Assembly (NCBI GenBank): GCA_031262585.1 | Contig: JAISHK010000001.1 | Coordinates: 1 to 64,000, forward strand | Origin: Endomicrobium sp. | Lineage (GTDB): Bacteria; Elusimicrobiota; Endomicrobiia; Endomicrobiales; Endomicrobiaceae | Length of the DNA stretch: 64,000 nucleotides | Direction: 5' to 3' | Shown: piece by piece, positions 36,765 through 46,620 of the stretch | Position numbering within the stretch: position 1 is the first letter of the stretch | Layout of the letters: every line of letters begins with the position of its first letter | The notes under the pieces: model-generated | What the model was told of the DNA's origin: nothing | The model's database searches: none | The model's input: the letters and a program-made list of their open reading frames with translations, nothing else | Made by a program: the position numbers and the translations under genes

Positions 36765-38054
36765 ATGATAAAAAAAACTCTTATATTCATTTTTATTACT
36801 GCATTTTGTATCTTACCATTTTACGCTAATGATGATATTTATTTATCTCTTTCTACCACAGGTAAACGCATTAATATAGCACTTGAAGATTTTACTATAG
36901 ATGAACATGAAAATTCAATAAAGTATGCAAAGATACTTAGAGAAATAATAGAAAATGATTTGACTCTTTCGAAATATTTTAATGTTGTAGATGGGTATAG
37001 TAAAAATTTAAATGTTAATTTAACAAATAATTTTTTTGAATTGAGAAAATATGGAATTTCAGTGCTGACAAGTGCATCTGTATCAACCGAAGGAAATAAT
37101 CTTATCCTTGAATTAAAATTATTTGATGTTGTTACCGGTAAAATAATTTGGAAGCATAAATACGAAAACAATATTTTAAATTACAGAGATATGGCTCATG
37201 AAATAAGTGATGAAATTGTGAAAAGATTTATTGGTGAAATAGGCATAGCACGCTCAAAAATAGTTTTTGTAAATGATAGTACGAAACATAAAGAATTATA
37301 TGTTGTAGATTATGATGGGTACAACGTACACAGACTTACAAAAGATAATAAAATAAATATTCTTCCAAAATGGTCTCCTGAAGGTGATAAAATAATTTAT
37401 ACAAGTTATTTGTACAATAATCCTGACTTGTTTATTTTAGATATTGTGAAAAACAGGAGGAGTATTATTTCAAAATATCAAGGTATAAATGTCGCTGCAT
37501 CGTTTTCGCCTGATGCTAAAAAGATATTACTTACTTTATCTAAAGGTAGATATCCAAATCTTTATTTAATAAATCCTTTTGGAGAAATTATTCGGAAAAT
37601 GACGAATGGTTCGCATATTGATACAAGTCCGTCATTTGCTCCAAATGGTCAAGAAATAGTTTTTATTTCAGATAGAGCAGGCTATCCTCAGTTATATATA
37701 ATGAACATAGATGGTGGAAACGTAAGAAGACTTACAACAAGTGGCTTTTGCGATTCTCCGTCATGGTCTCCTCGAGGAGATAAAATCGTTTTTACAATGA
37801 GGCAATCTAAAGGCAATTATGACTTATATATTTATGATCTACGTACGGATAAGGTAACTAAACTTACAAATAATAGAAAAAACAATGAAAACCCTACATG
37901 GTCCCCTGATGGTAGATTTATAGTATTTTACTCAAATAGATCAGGTAAGGGTGAAATTTATATAATGGCCATCGATGGTTCTGGAACAAGAAAACTTTTG
38001 GATATACCAGGAACCTCTTATACTCCGTCATGGTCTCCTATTTTAACAAAGTGA
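36765..38054 (+). CDS. tolB: Tol-Pal system protein TolB
   Basis: A periplasmic protein of 429 residues with a signal peptide (about 1-21), an N-terminal alpha/beta domain and a six-bladed beta-propeller made of repeats such as PKWSPEGDKIIYTSY, PSFAPNGQEIVFISD, PSWSPRGDKIVFTMR and PTWSPDGRFIVFYSN. TolB binds Pal and TolA. It starts two bases after the TolA-like gene. Complete in length and repeats. Confidence 0.93.
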   Translation: MIKKTLIFIFITAFCILPFYANDDIYLSLSTTGKRINIALEDFTIDEHENSIKYAKILREIIENDLTLSKYFNVVDGYSKNLNVNLTNNFFELRKYGISVLTSASVSTEGNNLILELKLFDVVTGKIIWKHKYENNILNYRDMAHEISDEIVKRFIGEIGIARSKIVFVNDSTKHKELYVVDYDGYNVHRLTKDNKINILPKWSPEGDKIIYTSYLYNNPDLFILDIVKNRRSIISKYQGINVAASFSPDAKKILLTLSKGRYPNLYLINPFGEIIRKMTNGSHIDTSPSFAPNGQEIVFISDRAGYPQLYIMNIDGGNVRRLTTSGFCDSPSWSPRGDKIVFTMRQSKGNYDLYIYDLRTDKVTKLTNNRKNNENPTWSPDGRFIVFYSNRSGKGEIYIMAIDGSGTRKLLDIPGTSYTPSWSPILTK

Positions 38055-38122
38055 TTACTTTGTATCGCTAAGTAAGATATAATTTGTTAAGTCTTTTATT
38101 GTTAAAAGGATAATACGACATT

Positions 38123-38533
38123 ATGCATTTTCGTAAAAAAAGAGATATTATTATATCTGAAATTAATATAACTCCGTTTACAGATGTTGTTTTAGTTCTT
38201 CTTATTATTTTCATGCTGACTACACATATATTTGTGGAGTCAAATATAAAAATTGAACTTCCAAAAGCAAGAAATTTTGATACTAGAGATAATATTTCTA
38301 ATATAAAAGTTTTAATTTCAAAAGATGAGAATATTTATATAGACTGGAAGCAAATACATGAATCAAATATTGAAAATGTTATACGAAATATAACTTATTT
38401 AAAGCAAAACTATTGCATGATTATAAAATGTGATAAAAAAGCTAAATATAGTTGCTTAACAAAATTTATGGATAAAGCTAAAAAGGCTGGAATAACAAAA
38501 TTTTTTCTTGATACAGATAAAGTGTTATTTTAA
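38123..38533 (+). CDS. tolR: TolR/ExbD family biopolymer transport protein
   Basis: The 136-residue protein has the ExbD/TolR architecture: a short cytoplasmic N terminus ending EINITPFTDVVLVLLIIFML (one membrane helix with the essential Asp in TDVVLVLL), then a periplasmic domain. It forms a proton-driven motor with TolQ and TolA. No tolQ lies next to it. An AAGGATAA ribosome site precedes the ATG. Confidence 0.87.
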   Translation: MHFRKKRDIIISEINITPFTDVVLVLLIIFMLTTHIFVESNIKIELPKARNFDTRDNISNIKVLISKDENIYIDWKQIHESNIENVIRNITYLKQNYCMIIKCDKKAKYSCLTKFMDKAKKAGITKFFLDTDKVLF

Positions 38534-38680
38534 TTATGATAATGTAAGAAATATGTATAATAGTGTAAAAACTTACTAGAAAATAAGAATAAGAAATAGA
38601 ATATAAATATATTATTTGTGTGATGTGATTGTAATAAATCAAAGGATTATAAATTAATATAATAAAAAAGGAAATGAGTT

Positions 38681-39148
38681 ATGATAAAAAAACATACAAT
38701 AGGGAAATTGATCAATTTTTTATTTCTAGATGATGTTCTAAAAGATGATATCATTTTCTTAAAAAAGATAATTTTGTTTCATGGACTCCCAAAGAGGGCA
38801 TTAGCCAAAATAGCTTTGATTATATTTAAAAAAACTTATTTTCCAGGTGAAAAAATTTATAAAATTAACCAAGAAGCAAATGTTTTCTATATAATTAGAA
38901 ATGGGCAAATTAAACTTACTGAAAATAATTTAAATAAAGTCATTGAAACAGAAAATTTTTTTGGCGAGATATCTTTAATTGAAAATCGTAATCATACTAA
39001 TGAGGCACTCGCTTTAAAAGAAAGTGAATTGTATCTTATTTATCGTGCCAAGTTTGAGAATATGGTTTCTTCAAATATTAAAATTGGATTTAAAGTTATG
39101 AAAAATCTTGCATCTTTGTTTGCAACAAAAAATAGTTCTGTTCTATAA
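38681..39148 (+). CDS. cyclic nucleotide-binding domain protein
   Basis: The 155-residue protein is a single cNMP-binding (CAP_ED) jelly roll: LPKRALAKIALIIFKKTYFPGEKI, NVFYIIRNGQIKL, ENFFGEISLIENRNHTNEALA and ESELYLIYRAKFENM. The FGEISL segment is the phosphate-binding cassette, but the usual Arg is not in place, so nucleotide binding is doubtful. There is no DNA-binding domain, so it is not a CRP regulator. Its role is unknown. AAAGGAAATGAG precedes the ATG; the AI-2E family gene follows 22 bp later. Confidence 0.8.
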   Translation: MIKKHTIGKLINFLFLDDVLKDDIIFLKKIILFHGLPKRALAKIALIIFKKTYFPGEKIYKINQEANVFYIIRNGQIKLTENNLNKVIETENFFGEISLIENRNHTNEALALKESELYLIYRAKFENMVSSNIKIGFKVMKNLASLFATKNSSVL

Positions 39149-39170
39149 ATTATAAATATGGGGAAAATTA

Positions 39171-40214
39171 ATGACAGAATCGTTAAAAAATAAAATTTTT
39201 GTTATTTCAATAATGATATTTTTGGGAGTGTGCTTACTTTTGTACTTTGCTAGAGGAATTATTGCCCCTTTTTTAATATCTGCATTTATAGCGTATCTAA
39301 TATATCCATTGATTATAGTAATACAATCTTTTGGTTATAGGCGATGGGTTGGTATTATGATAGTAGCTTTTTGCCTTATTGTTGTTTTAGTTTGTATGTT
39401 AAATTTTTTTATTCCTCTTCTGATAAATGAATTTGAAAGATTTAAAATGAATATTTTAAATTATTATGATTGCTTTTCAAATTATATTGATATTATAAGA
39501 CATAAAATGGAAATAGGTCTTCCTATTATTAAACGTTATGATATTTCTGATATAATTATTACTAAAACTCGTGAATTTTTATTTTCGCAGGTACAGCAAA
39601 TTCCAGTTTACATTATTAGTATTTTTTCAATTTTTTCAATTATTATTTTAATTCCTATGCTTGTTTTATTTATGTTGCTTAGTGGAAATAAAAATATAAA
39701 TACAATGATAGCTTTATTCCCTTCTGATTATATTGAAACAATACTATCCGTAGTTTATGAAATAAACGCTGTTTTAGGCAGGTATATAAGAGGCCAATTT
39801 ATAGAAGCTTTTTTTGTAGGAGTTATGTCTATTATATTTTTAAGTGCATTTAAGGTTAATTTTGCATTAATTATAAGCATAATCAGTGGAGTTTTAAATA
39901 TTATTCCTTTTCTTGGACCTTTTATAGGATTAATTTTAGCTTTAGTTGTAGGATTAATTCAATTTCAAACCTTTACGATAATTATAAAAATAATTATAGC
40001 TTATACTATAATACAATTTCTAGATAATAACTTTGTTCAACCTTTAGTTGTAGGTCATAATATAAATTTAGGACCAGTTATGATAGCTTTTGCGATACTC
40101 GCTGGTTGGCAAATTTTTGGTTTTTTGGGAGTGATATTTGCGATTCCTACAATCGCAATTTTAAAAACTGTTTTAGTAATGCTTATACAAAAATACAAAA
40201 GAGCTGTAGTTTAA
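39171..40214 (+). CDS. AI-2E family transporter (PerM/YhhT type)
   Basis: A 347-residue polytopic membrane protein with the family layout: two or three N-terminal helices (LLYFARGIIAPFLISAFIAYLIYPLI), a central amphipathic region, then VLGRYIRGQFIEAFFVG, FALIISIISGVLNIIPFLGPFIG and a C-terminal LGPVMIAFAILAGWQIFGFLG. The family includes autoinducer-2 exporters and sodium/proton antiporters; the substrate here is unknown. pfkA follows directly. Confidence 0.85.
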   Translation: MTESLKNKIFVISIMIFLGVCLLLYFARGIIAPFLISAFIAYLIYPLIIVIQSFGYRRWVGIMIVAFCLIVVLVCMLNFFIPLLINEFERFKMNILNYYDCFSNYIDIIRHKMEIGLPIIKRYDISDIIITKTREFLFSQVQQIPVYIISIFSIFSIIILIPMLVLFMLLSGNKNINTMIALFPSDYIETILSVVYEINAVLGRYIRGQFIEAFFVGVMSIIFLSAFKVNFALIISIISGVLNIIPFLGPFIGLILALVVGLIQFQTFTIIIKIIIAYTIIQFLDNNFVQPLVVGHNINLGPVMIAFAILAGWQIFGFLGVIFAIPTIAILKTVLVMLIQKYKRAVV

Positions 40215-40225
40215 AGGAGAATCAA

Positions 40226-41188
40226 ATGTCAAAAAAAATAGGTATTATTACTTCAGGCGGGGATGCTCCAGGTATGAATGCGGCGATTAGAGCTGTTACT
40301 AGACGCGGGATTTCTTTAGGTTATCAAATTATAGGTATAAAAAGAGGTTTTAAGGGACTTATTAAAGGAGAATTTGTCAATCTTACTTCGCGTTCTGTAA
40401 GTGGCATAATAAATACGGGTGGAACTATATTGCATACTGGGAGATGTCCTGAAATAAAAACAAAAGATGGAATGAAAAAAACTATTGATTCAATAAAAAA
40501 ACTAGAGTTAAAAGGTTTAATAATTATAGGCGGCGATGGTTCATTAGCGGCTGGTTATGCATTATCAAAATATGGGATAAAAATTATAAATATTGCTGCA
40601 TCTATAGACAACGATATTTACGGTACTGATGAAACCATAGGTTATGATACAGCTTTAAACACAGCTGTAGAAGCTATAGACAAAATAAGGAATACAGCAA
40701 CAAGTCATAACAGAATTTTTGTGGTTGAAATTATGGGTAGAGAACATGGATTTTTAACTGTAGATGTCGGTCTTGCCGCAGGTTGTGAGACAATAATGGT
40801 TCCAGAAATAAAAGTAAATATTAACAAAGTTGCGAAAGAACTTAAAGAAGGAAAAGAAAAAGGGAAAACCTCAGAAATTATAGCTTTTGCAGAAGGATGT
40901 GGCTCTTTATCCGATTTTGGAAATAAAATAGAAAGGCTAACTGGTTTTGAAGTAAGAGTTAGTACTTTAGGGTATATACAGCGTGGAGGTTCACCAACTG
41001 CAAGAACAAGAATTTTAGCTTCTAGGTTTGGTTATTCAGCTATAAACTTGTTTGATGAGAAAAAAACAAATGTGCTTATAGGTATAACAGATGGGAAAAT
41101 TTCTGCCATGCCAATTCAAAATGCCATTAAATATGAAAAAAAATTTAACACTAAAACATTTAAAATTTTAAGAACATTATCAATTTAA
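40226..41188 (+). CDS. pfkA: ATP-dependent 6-phosphofructokinase
   Basis: PfkA commits fructose-6-phosphate to glycolysis. The 320-residue enzyme shows TSGGDAPGMNAAIRA, GGTILHTGRC, GGDGSLA, the catalytic SIDNDIYGTDETIG, MGREHGFLT and QRGGSPTARTRI. GGDGS with a small residue before IDND is the ATP-using pattern rather than the pyrophosphate type. Start ATG 40226 follows AAAGGAGA; longer in-frame openings lie inside the upstream gene. Its regulation by ADP/PEP is not readable from sequence. Confidence 0.94.
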   Translation: MSKKIGIITSGGDAPGMNAAIRAVTRRGISLGYQIIGIKRGFKGLIKGEFVNLTSRSVSGIINTGGTILHTGRCPEIKTKDGMKKTIDSIKKLELKGLIIIGGDGSLAAGYALSKYGIKIINIAASIDNDIYGTDETIGYDTALNTAVEAIDKIRNTATSHNRIFVVEIMGREHGFLTVDVGLAAGCETIMVPEIKVNINKVAKELKEGKEKGKTSEIIAFAEGCGSLSDFGNKIERLTGFEVRVSTLGYIQRGGSPTARTRILASRFGYSAINLFDEKKTNVLIGITDGKISAMPIQNAIKYEKKFNTKTFKILRTLSI

Positions 41189-41219
41189 AAAATGATAACT
41201 TGCTAAGAAAGAGAAAAAG

Positions 41220-42380
41220 ATGAATAAATTTTTAGAAAAAATTAAACGTGGAACAAATGAAATTATTTCTATTAAAGAACTGGAAAATAAACTTAAATCT
41301 GGTAAAAAATTAAGGGTTAAATTAGGAGTCGATCCAACAATGCCTGATTTACATTTAGGTCATACTGTCCTTATAAATAAGTTAAAAACATTTCAAGATT
41401 TAGGTCATCAAGCAGTGTTTTTGATTGGAGATTTTACAGCAAGAATTGGTGATCCATCTGGAAGAACCGAAACACGTTCATTGTTGACTGTTGATCAAGT
41501 AAAAACCAATATTAAAACATATACAAAACAAGTATTTAAAATTCTTGATAGAAAAAAAACAGAAATTGCATATAATAGCAAATGGCTTGAAAATCTTGGT
41601 GTAACTGGTCTTTTAAATCTTGCAGCAAAGAGTACAGTAGCACAAATGCTTGTAAGAAACGATTTTGAAAAAAGGTATAAAAAAGATGAATCTATAAGTA
41701 TAATTGAATTTTTATATCCATTGCTTCAAGCTTATGATTCTGTAGCTTTAAATGCTGATGTTGAACTTGGTGGTAACGATCAAAAATTTAACTTGCTTTT
41801 TGGTAGGCAAATACAAAAAGATTATGGAATAAAAGATGCTCAAATAGTAATCATTATGCCTCTTTTAGAAGGAACAGACGGTATCAAAAAGATGTCAAAA
41901 TCTTACAATAATTGTATATCATTGAATGATTCTTCTAAAGATATGTTTGGTAAAATAATGTCAATTTCTGATAGTACTATGTATAGGTACTATGAGCTTC
42001 TTACAAATTTGGATTTAAATATGATTAAGAATATGCATCCAAAAGCCGCAAAAAAATTACTTGCTGAGGAAATTGTTAAAAGATATTATGGAGCCAAAGA
42101 ATCTTTAAAAGCTCTAAAAGAATTTGATAGAATTTTTATAAAAAGAGATATACCTGAAAATATTGAAAAATGTACTATGGAAAACGTAACACTAAAATTA
42201 TCTGATATTCTTATAAAGAGTACCATGGTATCTAGTAAAAATGAAGCAAGACGACTTATACAACAAGGTGCCGTAAAGATAGATTCTCAAAAAATTAAAG
42301 ATGATATTATTATTAACGTTCATAGAGAATTTGTTTTACAAGTGGGAAAAAGAAAATTTAAAAAAATTACGCATCAATAA
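41220..42380 (+). CDS. tyrS: tyrosyl-tRNA synthetase
   Basis: A class I synthetase of 386 residues charging tRNA-Tyr. The motifs are KLGVDPTMPDLHLGHT (HIGH), LQAYDSVALNADVELGGNDQKFN, KMSKSYNN and a C-terminal S4 RNA-binding domain (KNEARRLIQQGAVKID). The PTMPDLHLGH form is that of the TyrZ-type enzymes. It starts 31 bp after pfkA with AAAGAGAAAAAG as a weak ribosome site. Confidence 0.94.
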   Translation: MNKFLEKIKRGTNEIISIKELENKLKSGKKLRVKLGVDPTMPDLHLGHTVLINKLKTFQDLGHQAVFLIGDFTARIGDPSGRTETRSLLTVDQVKTNIKTYTKQVFKILDRKKTEIAYNSKWLENLGVTGLLNLAAKSTVAQMLVRNDFEKRYKKDESISIIEFLYPLLQAYDSVALNADVELGGNDQKFNLLFGRQIQKDYGIKDAQIVIIMPLLEGTDGIKKMSKSYNNCISLNDSSKDMFGKIMSISDSTMYRYYELLTNLDLNMIKNMHPKAAKKLLAEEIVKRYYGAKESLKALKEFDRIFIKRDIPENIEKCTMENVTLKLSDILIKSTMVSSKNEARRLIQQGAVKIDSQKIKDDIIINVHREFVLQVGKRKFKKITHQ

Positions 42381-43140
42381 CCAATTAATTGCAGGACAAG
42401 AAAATGAATTTCAAAAAAATCATAATTGATTGCGTTTTAAGACTTGTATCGATAAATCTTACAACAACACGTTGGATTAAAATTTCGATAATAGACTTTT
42501 CTGACAAATTAATTTAATATGTACTGAAATTTTTATAAAAGATCTAAAAAGAAATTTTATAAATTTAGATAAGTAGCATTTGTTCCTTAAAAATTCACCA
42601 ATTAATAAATTTAGAAACAAACGAAACTTTTGAATATGGCAAAAATAATTTTAAAAATCATACAAACATAAATGTATTATAAAATTAATTTTATAAATAT
42701 ATTCGTATATTTACAAGTATTAATATATTTACAATAATATTAAAAGCCTACGAAAATTGACACATAATATATAAATACTTCGGTTTTTTATACGTGAAAA
42801 TATGGCTGATGAAATAAAAGTTAAAAGTAAATTATTTATCTTCAGCAAGTAAACGCTTAATTAAAAAATACAGTGAAAAATAGCAAGAAGTTAATCTTTC
42901 AAAATTTTATAGGACTTCTTGTTTTTGTGAAAGATTATCTAAATTTCTTTTGAAAGAAATAAATTAGTGCAAAAGATTTGGAATTCAAAATTTAGGAGGA
43001 GTTGCAAAAAATGCCTTAAATAAACATACTGGAATAATTTTAATAAAATACAATCAATAAATTGAATTTAATAAAAATCTGATTTGCTTTTTTATTTTTA
43101 AACTATATGTAAGATAGGATTTTAATAAAAGGACTAAAAA
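42381..43140. other. 760-bp region with decayed sequence
   Basis: No open frame of note is present. A fragment near the end (CERLSKFLLKEI, then FGIQNLGGVAKNALNKHTG, about 42920-43045) reads like protein in alternating frames, so a lost gene is likely, but I cannot name it. AAAAGGAC at 43129-43136 is the ribosome site of nfnA. Confidence 0.4.
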
Positions 43141-43986
43141 ATGTACAAAATTGTAAATAAAAGAGAAATTGGTCATAAAGTGCATAGTTATGAGATTTAT
43201 GCTCCTGAAATTGCTAAGAATGCAAGAGCCGGACAATTTGTTATTTTTAGGATTAATGATAAAGGTGAAAGAGTTCCTTTAACGATAGCACAAACAAAAC
43301 CAAAGGAAGGTCTAGTTAAAATAATTTTTCAAGAAATTGGCAAAAGTACGTTTCATCTAGCGTCTCTTAATGAAGGAGATAGTATAAGAGACTTTGTAGG
43401 ACCTTTAGGTCATCCTACAGAAATTAAAAAATATGGCACTGTTGTAGCAGTTGCTGGTGGAGTTGGAGCAGCTGAAGTTTTACCAGTTATAAAAGAACTT
43501 AAAAAGGTTGGAAATAAAATCATTACTATAATAGGTGCAAGATGTAAAGATTTAATTATTCTTGAGGATGAGTTAGAGCAAGAAAGCGATATTCTTCTAT
43601 TTGTAACAAACGACGGAACCTCAGGTATAAAAGGATTTGTAACTGATGTCCTAAAAAACATTGTGAACAAAGAACAAATAGATATAGTTTATGCTATAGG
43701 CCCTGTACTTATGATGAAAGCTGTTTCTGAAATCACAAAAGAAAAGCATATAAAAACAATTGTTTCTTTAAATCCAATAATGCTTGATGGTACTGGAATG
43801 TGTGGTGCGTGCAGAGTTACTGTTAGAGGTGTAATGAAGTTTGCCTGCGTTGATGGACCTGAGTTTGATGCACATGGAGTACATTGGGAAGAACTTCATT
43901 CACGTTTGGAATTATTCAAAAATTTTGAGAAAGTATCACTTGATAATTTTAAAAATTATAAGGAGTGCAGATGTCACAAAAAATAA
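43141..43986 (+). CDS. nfnA: NADH-dependent ferredoxin:NADP+ oxidoreductase, small subunit (NfnA type)
   Basis: A 281-residue FAD/NAD-binding protein of the ferredoxin-reductase fold: RVPLTIAQTKP (flavin site), VAVAGGVGAAEVLPVIK (nucleotide site) and a C-terminal [2Fe-2S] set around CGACRVTVRG with a further Cys in KFACVDGPEF. Together with the next gene it forms NfnAB, which by electron bifurcation couples NADH, reduced ferredoxin and NADP+. Related subunits serve dihydroorotate dehydrogenase, but the gltA-like partner downstream favours NfnA. It overlaps nfnB by 16 bp. Confidence 0.85.
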   Translation: MYKIVNKREIGHKVHSYEIYAPEIAKNARAGQFVIFRINDKGERVPLTIAQTKPKEGLVKIIFQEIGKSTFHLASLNEGDSIRDFVGPLGHPTEIKKYGTVVAVAGGVGAAEVLPVIKELKKVGNKIITIIGARCKDLIILEDELEQESDILLFVTNDGTSGIKGFVTDVLKNIVNKEQIDIVYAIGPVLMMKAVSEITKEKHIKTIVSLNPIMLDGTGMCGACRVTVRGVMKFACVDGPEFDAHGVHWEELHSRLELFKNFEKVSLDNFKNYKECRCHKK

Positions 43987-45350
43987 AAATGCTCGAAAGA
44001 AAGTCTCATATAAGAAAGAAAGATTTTAAACAAATAAGTGCAGGTTATACGCAAAAAGAAATGATTAAAGAGTCAAAAAGATGTTTACAATGTGAAACTC
44101 CTATGTGTATTAAAGGTTGTCCAGTCGGAGTTAATATTCGCGACTTTATAAGATACCTTTCCCAAAATAATCCTATAGAAGCTGTAAAAGTTTTAAATCA
44201 GAAAAATAATTTTCCAGCGGTATGTGGAAGGGTTTGTCCTCAAGAAAATCAGTGTGAAAAAACATGTATATTGGGGAAAAAAGGTGAAAGTATATCTATA
44301 GGAAATCTAGAACGTTATGCTGCAGACGTCACAATCAAAAACGATTTTGATGATATAGTAATTAAAAAAAATGATATAAAAATCGCCATTATAGGTTCAG
44401 GACCAGCCGGGCTTACCTGTGGTGGAGATTTATTAAAAATGGGATATAATGTTACCATTTATGAATCTCTTCACGACACTGGAGGTGTTTTGCGCTATGG
44501 AATTCCAGAATTTAGGCTTCCAAAAAAAATCTTAGATATAGAAATAAATAAATTAAAAGCACTAGGATTAAAAGTAGTTTTGAATAACTTAATAGGAAAG
44601 ACAAAAACAATACAAAACTTGTTTGATGATGGGTATAAGGCTATATTTATAGCTGTAGGTGCAGGACTTCCTGTATTTCCTAAAATACCTGGAGAAAATC
44701 TAAATCATATTTATTGTTCAAACGAATTTTTAGTTCGTGTAAATTTAATGCGTTCTTTTGATTTTCCAAATTATGATACACCAGTATATAGAGGGAAAAA
44801 CGTAATTATTATTGGTGGTGGGAATACTGCGATTGATTCAGCAAGAACAGCTATACGACTTGGAGCTGAGAGCGTGAAACTTGTTTATAGAAGATCAGAA
44901 AATGAAATGCCTGCAAGGAAAGAAGAACAAAAACATGCTAAAGAAGAAAATGTGGAATTTATAACTTTAACAAATCCTGTAAAATTTATTGGTAATGAAA
45001 AAAAATTCGTCAAAGCTGTGGAATGTATAAATATGAAATTTGATAAACTAGATAGTTCAGGAAGAAAAAACTTTAAAGAAATTGTAGGTTCAAACTATTT
45101 AATAGATACAGACATGGTTATTTTAGCTCTTGGACTTCGCCCAAATCCAATTTTGACATCACTTACAAAAGAATTGCATACAAATAAATTGGGATACTTA
45201 ACAATAGATAATAATTTTATGACTTCAATACCAGCCGTTTTTGCTGGTGGTGATATCGTTGGAGGAGCTACAGTTATAGAAGCTATGGGAATGGGCAAAC
45301 AAGCGGCAAAAGCAATAGATAACTATCTTAAAATTAATAATAAATTATAA
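43971..45350 (+). CDS. nfnB: NADPH-dependent glutamate synthase-like flavoprotein (NfnB type)
   Basis: This subunit carries two N-terminal [4Fe-4S] clusters (CLQCETPMCIKGCPV and CGRVCPQENQCEKTC) and two nucleotide-binding Rossmann sites (IIGSGPAGLTCGGDLL and VIIIGGGNTAIDSARTA). It ends with FAGGDIVGGATVIEAMGMGKQAA. The layout is that of the small glutamate synthase subunit and of NfnB; no large glutamate synthase subunit is present and nfnA is adjacent, so NfnB is preferred. ATG 43971 has AAGGAG five bases before it. Length 459 residues. Confidence 0.87.
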   Translation: MSQKIKMLERKSHIRKKDFKQISAGYTQKEMIKESKRCLQCETPMCIKGCPVGVNIRDFIRYLSQNNPIEAVKVLNQKNNFPAVCGRVCPQENQCEKTCILGKKGESISIGNLERYAADVTIKNDFDDIVIKKNDIKIAIIGSGPAGLTCGGDLLKMGYNVTIYESLHDTGGVLRYGIPEFRLPKKILDIEINKLKALGLKVVLNNLIGKTKTIQNLFDDGYKAIFIAVGAGLPVFPKIPGENLNHIYCSNEFLVRVNLMRSFDFPNYDTPVYRGKNVIIIGGGNTAIDSARTAIRLGAESVKLVYRRSENEMPARKEEQKHAKEENVEFITLTNPVKFIGNEKKFVKAVECINMKFDKLDSSGRKNFKEIVGSNYLIDTDMVILALGLRPNPILTSLTKELHTNKLGYLTIDNNFMTSIPAVFAGGDIVGGATVIEAMGMGKQAAKAIDNYLKINNKL

Positions 45351-45366
45351 ATAGGATAAAAATAAA

Positions 45367-46620
45367 GTGAAAGCATTGACAATTCATATCGGAATATTTG
45401 GTAAAACAAATGTTGGAAAATCGTCTTTAATAAATTTTATTACAAATCAAAATGTATCTATTGTTTCTAACCTACCAGGCACTACAACAGATGCAGTAAG
45501 TAAACAAATGGAGCTTAATCCTTTAGGACCGATAACTTTGATTGATACTGCTGGAATAAACGATGTGTCTATATTGAAAAATGCAAGAATAGAAAAAACA
45601 TATAATATTTTTGATTCGTCAGATATTGTAATATTAATGTGTGAACCTGAAAAAATATCCGATTTTGAAGAAAATATTATATTAGAAGCTAAAAACAGAA
45701 AAACCCCTTGTATTATCGTTGTTGGTAAAATAGATTTATATAAACCAAGTGAAATGTTTTTAAAAAAATTAAAAAAATACACAAAACATATTCTTTTGTT
45801 TTCTAAAGTTATAGGAAATAGAGATGATTTTCTCAACTCTCTAAAAAAAATTTTTTTAGAAGTATTCCCTGATAATTACAGAGAAAATTATTTTTCAATA
45901 AAAAATATAGTTAAAAAAAACGCTACAGTTGTTCTAGTTACTCCTATCGACTTAGGAGCCCCGAGAGGCAAAATAATAATGCCTCAGATTCAAACATTAA
46001 GACATATTTTAGATTCAAATGCAGCTTCTTATGTAGTTCAGGACAGCGAATACAAAACAGTATTGCAAAATTTAAAAACTCCGCCAGCTTTGGTGATAAC
46101 AGATTCTCAAGTTGTTAAGCAAATAGTTGCAAAAACTCCTACAAATATAAAACTTACAACTTTTTCAATCATTTATGCTGCAGATAAGACTGATATTGTT
46201 GAAATGGCAAAGGGGGCAGCTATTCTTAATAATCTTAATGATAATGACAAGGTTATAATTTCTGAGGCATGCACTCATCATGCTTCAAGAGATGATATAG
46301 GTAAAGTAAAACTTCCAAAATGGCTCAAAAAATATTCTAAAAAAGATTTGAAAATTAAATATGTATGTGGACAAGATTATCCTAAAGATATTACAAATTG
46401 TAAAATTATAATTCATTGTGGCGGTTGTACATTAAATAGAAAAAGTATGTTTGCAAGAGTTAGTAAAGCTGTTGAAAATGGTGTGGCAATAACAAATTAC
46501 GGCATTGCGATATCTGTATTTCATGGTGTTATAGAAAAAGTTCTTGAAATTTTCCCAGATGCGTTAAATGCTTATAGAAGACATCTAGTTAATAATCAAA
46601 TAATTAGATGCCAAAAATAA
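45367..46620 (+). CDS. hydF: [FeFe]-hydrogenase maturation GTPase HydF
   Basis: HydF is the scaffold that carries the di-iron subcluster to the hydrogenase. The 417-residue protein has a GTPase domain (GKTNVGKSS, LPGTTTD, DTAGI, VVGKID) and the C-terminal cluster-binding set CTHH and HCGGC, the CxH...HCxxC pattern specific to HydF. GTG start, with AGGATAA upstream. It implies an [FeFe]-hydrogenase and HydE/HydG elsewhere in the genome. It sits 16 bp after nfnB, tying H2 production to the NfnAB pool. Confidence 0.92.
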   Translation: MKALTIHIGIFGKTNVGKSSLINFITNQNVSIVSNLPGTTTDAVSKQMELNPLGPITLIDTAGINDVSILKNARIEKTYNIFDSSDIVILMCEPEKISDFEENIILEAKNRKTPCIIVVGKIDLYKPSEMFLKKLKKYTKHILLFSKVIGNRDDFLNSLKKIFLEVFPDNYRENYFSIKNIVKKNATVVLVTPIDLGAPRGKIIMPQIQTLRHILDSNAASYVVQDSEYKTVLQNLKTPPALVITDSQVVKQIVAKTPTNIKLTTFSIIYAADKTDIVEMAKGAAILNNLNDNDKVIISEACTHHASRDDIGKVKLPKWLKKYSKKDLKIKYVCGQDYPKDITNCKIIIHCGGCTLNRKSMFARVSKAVENGVAITNYGIAISVFHGVIEKVLEIFPDALNAYRRHLVNNQIIRCQK

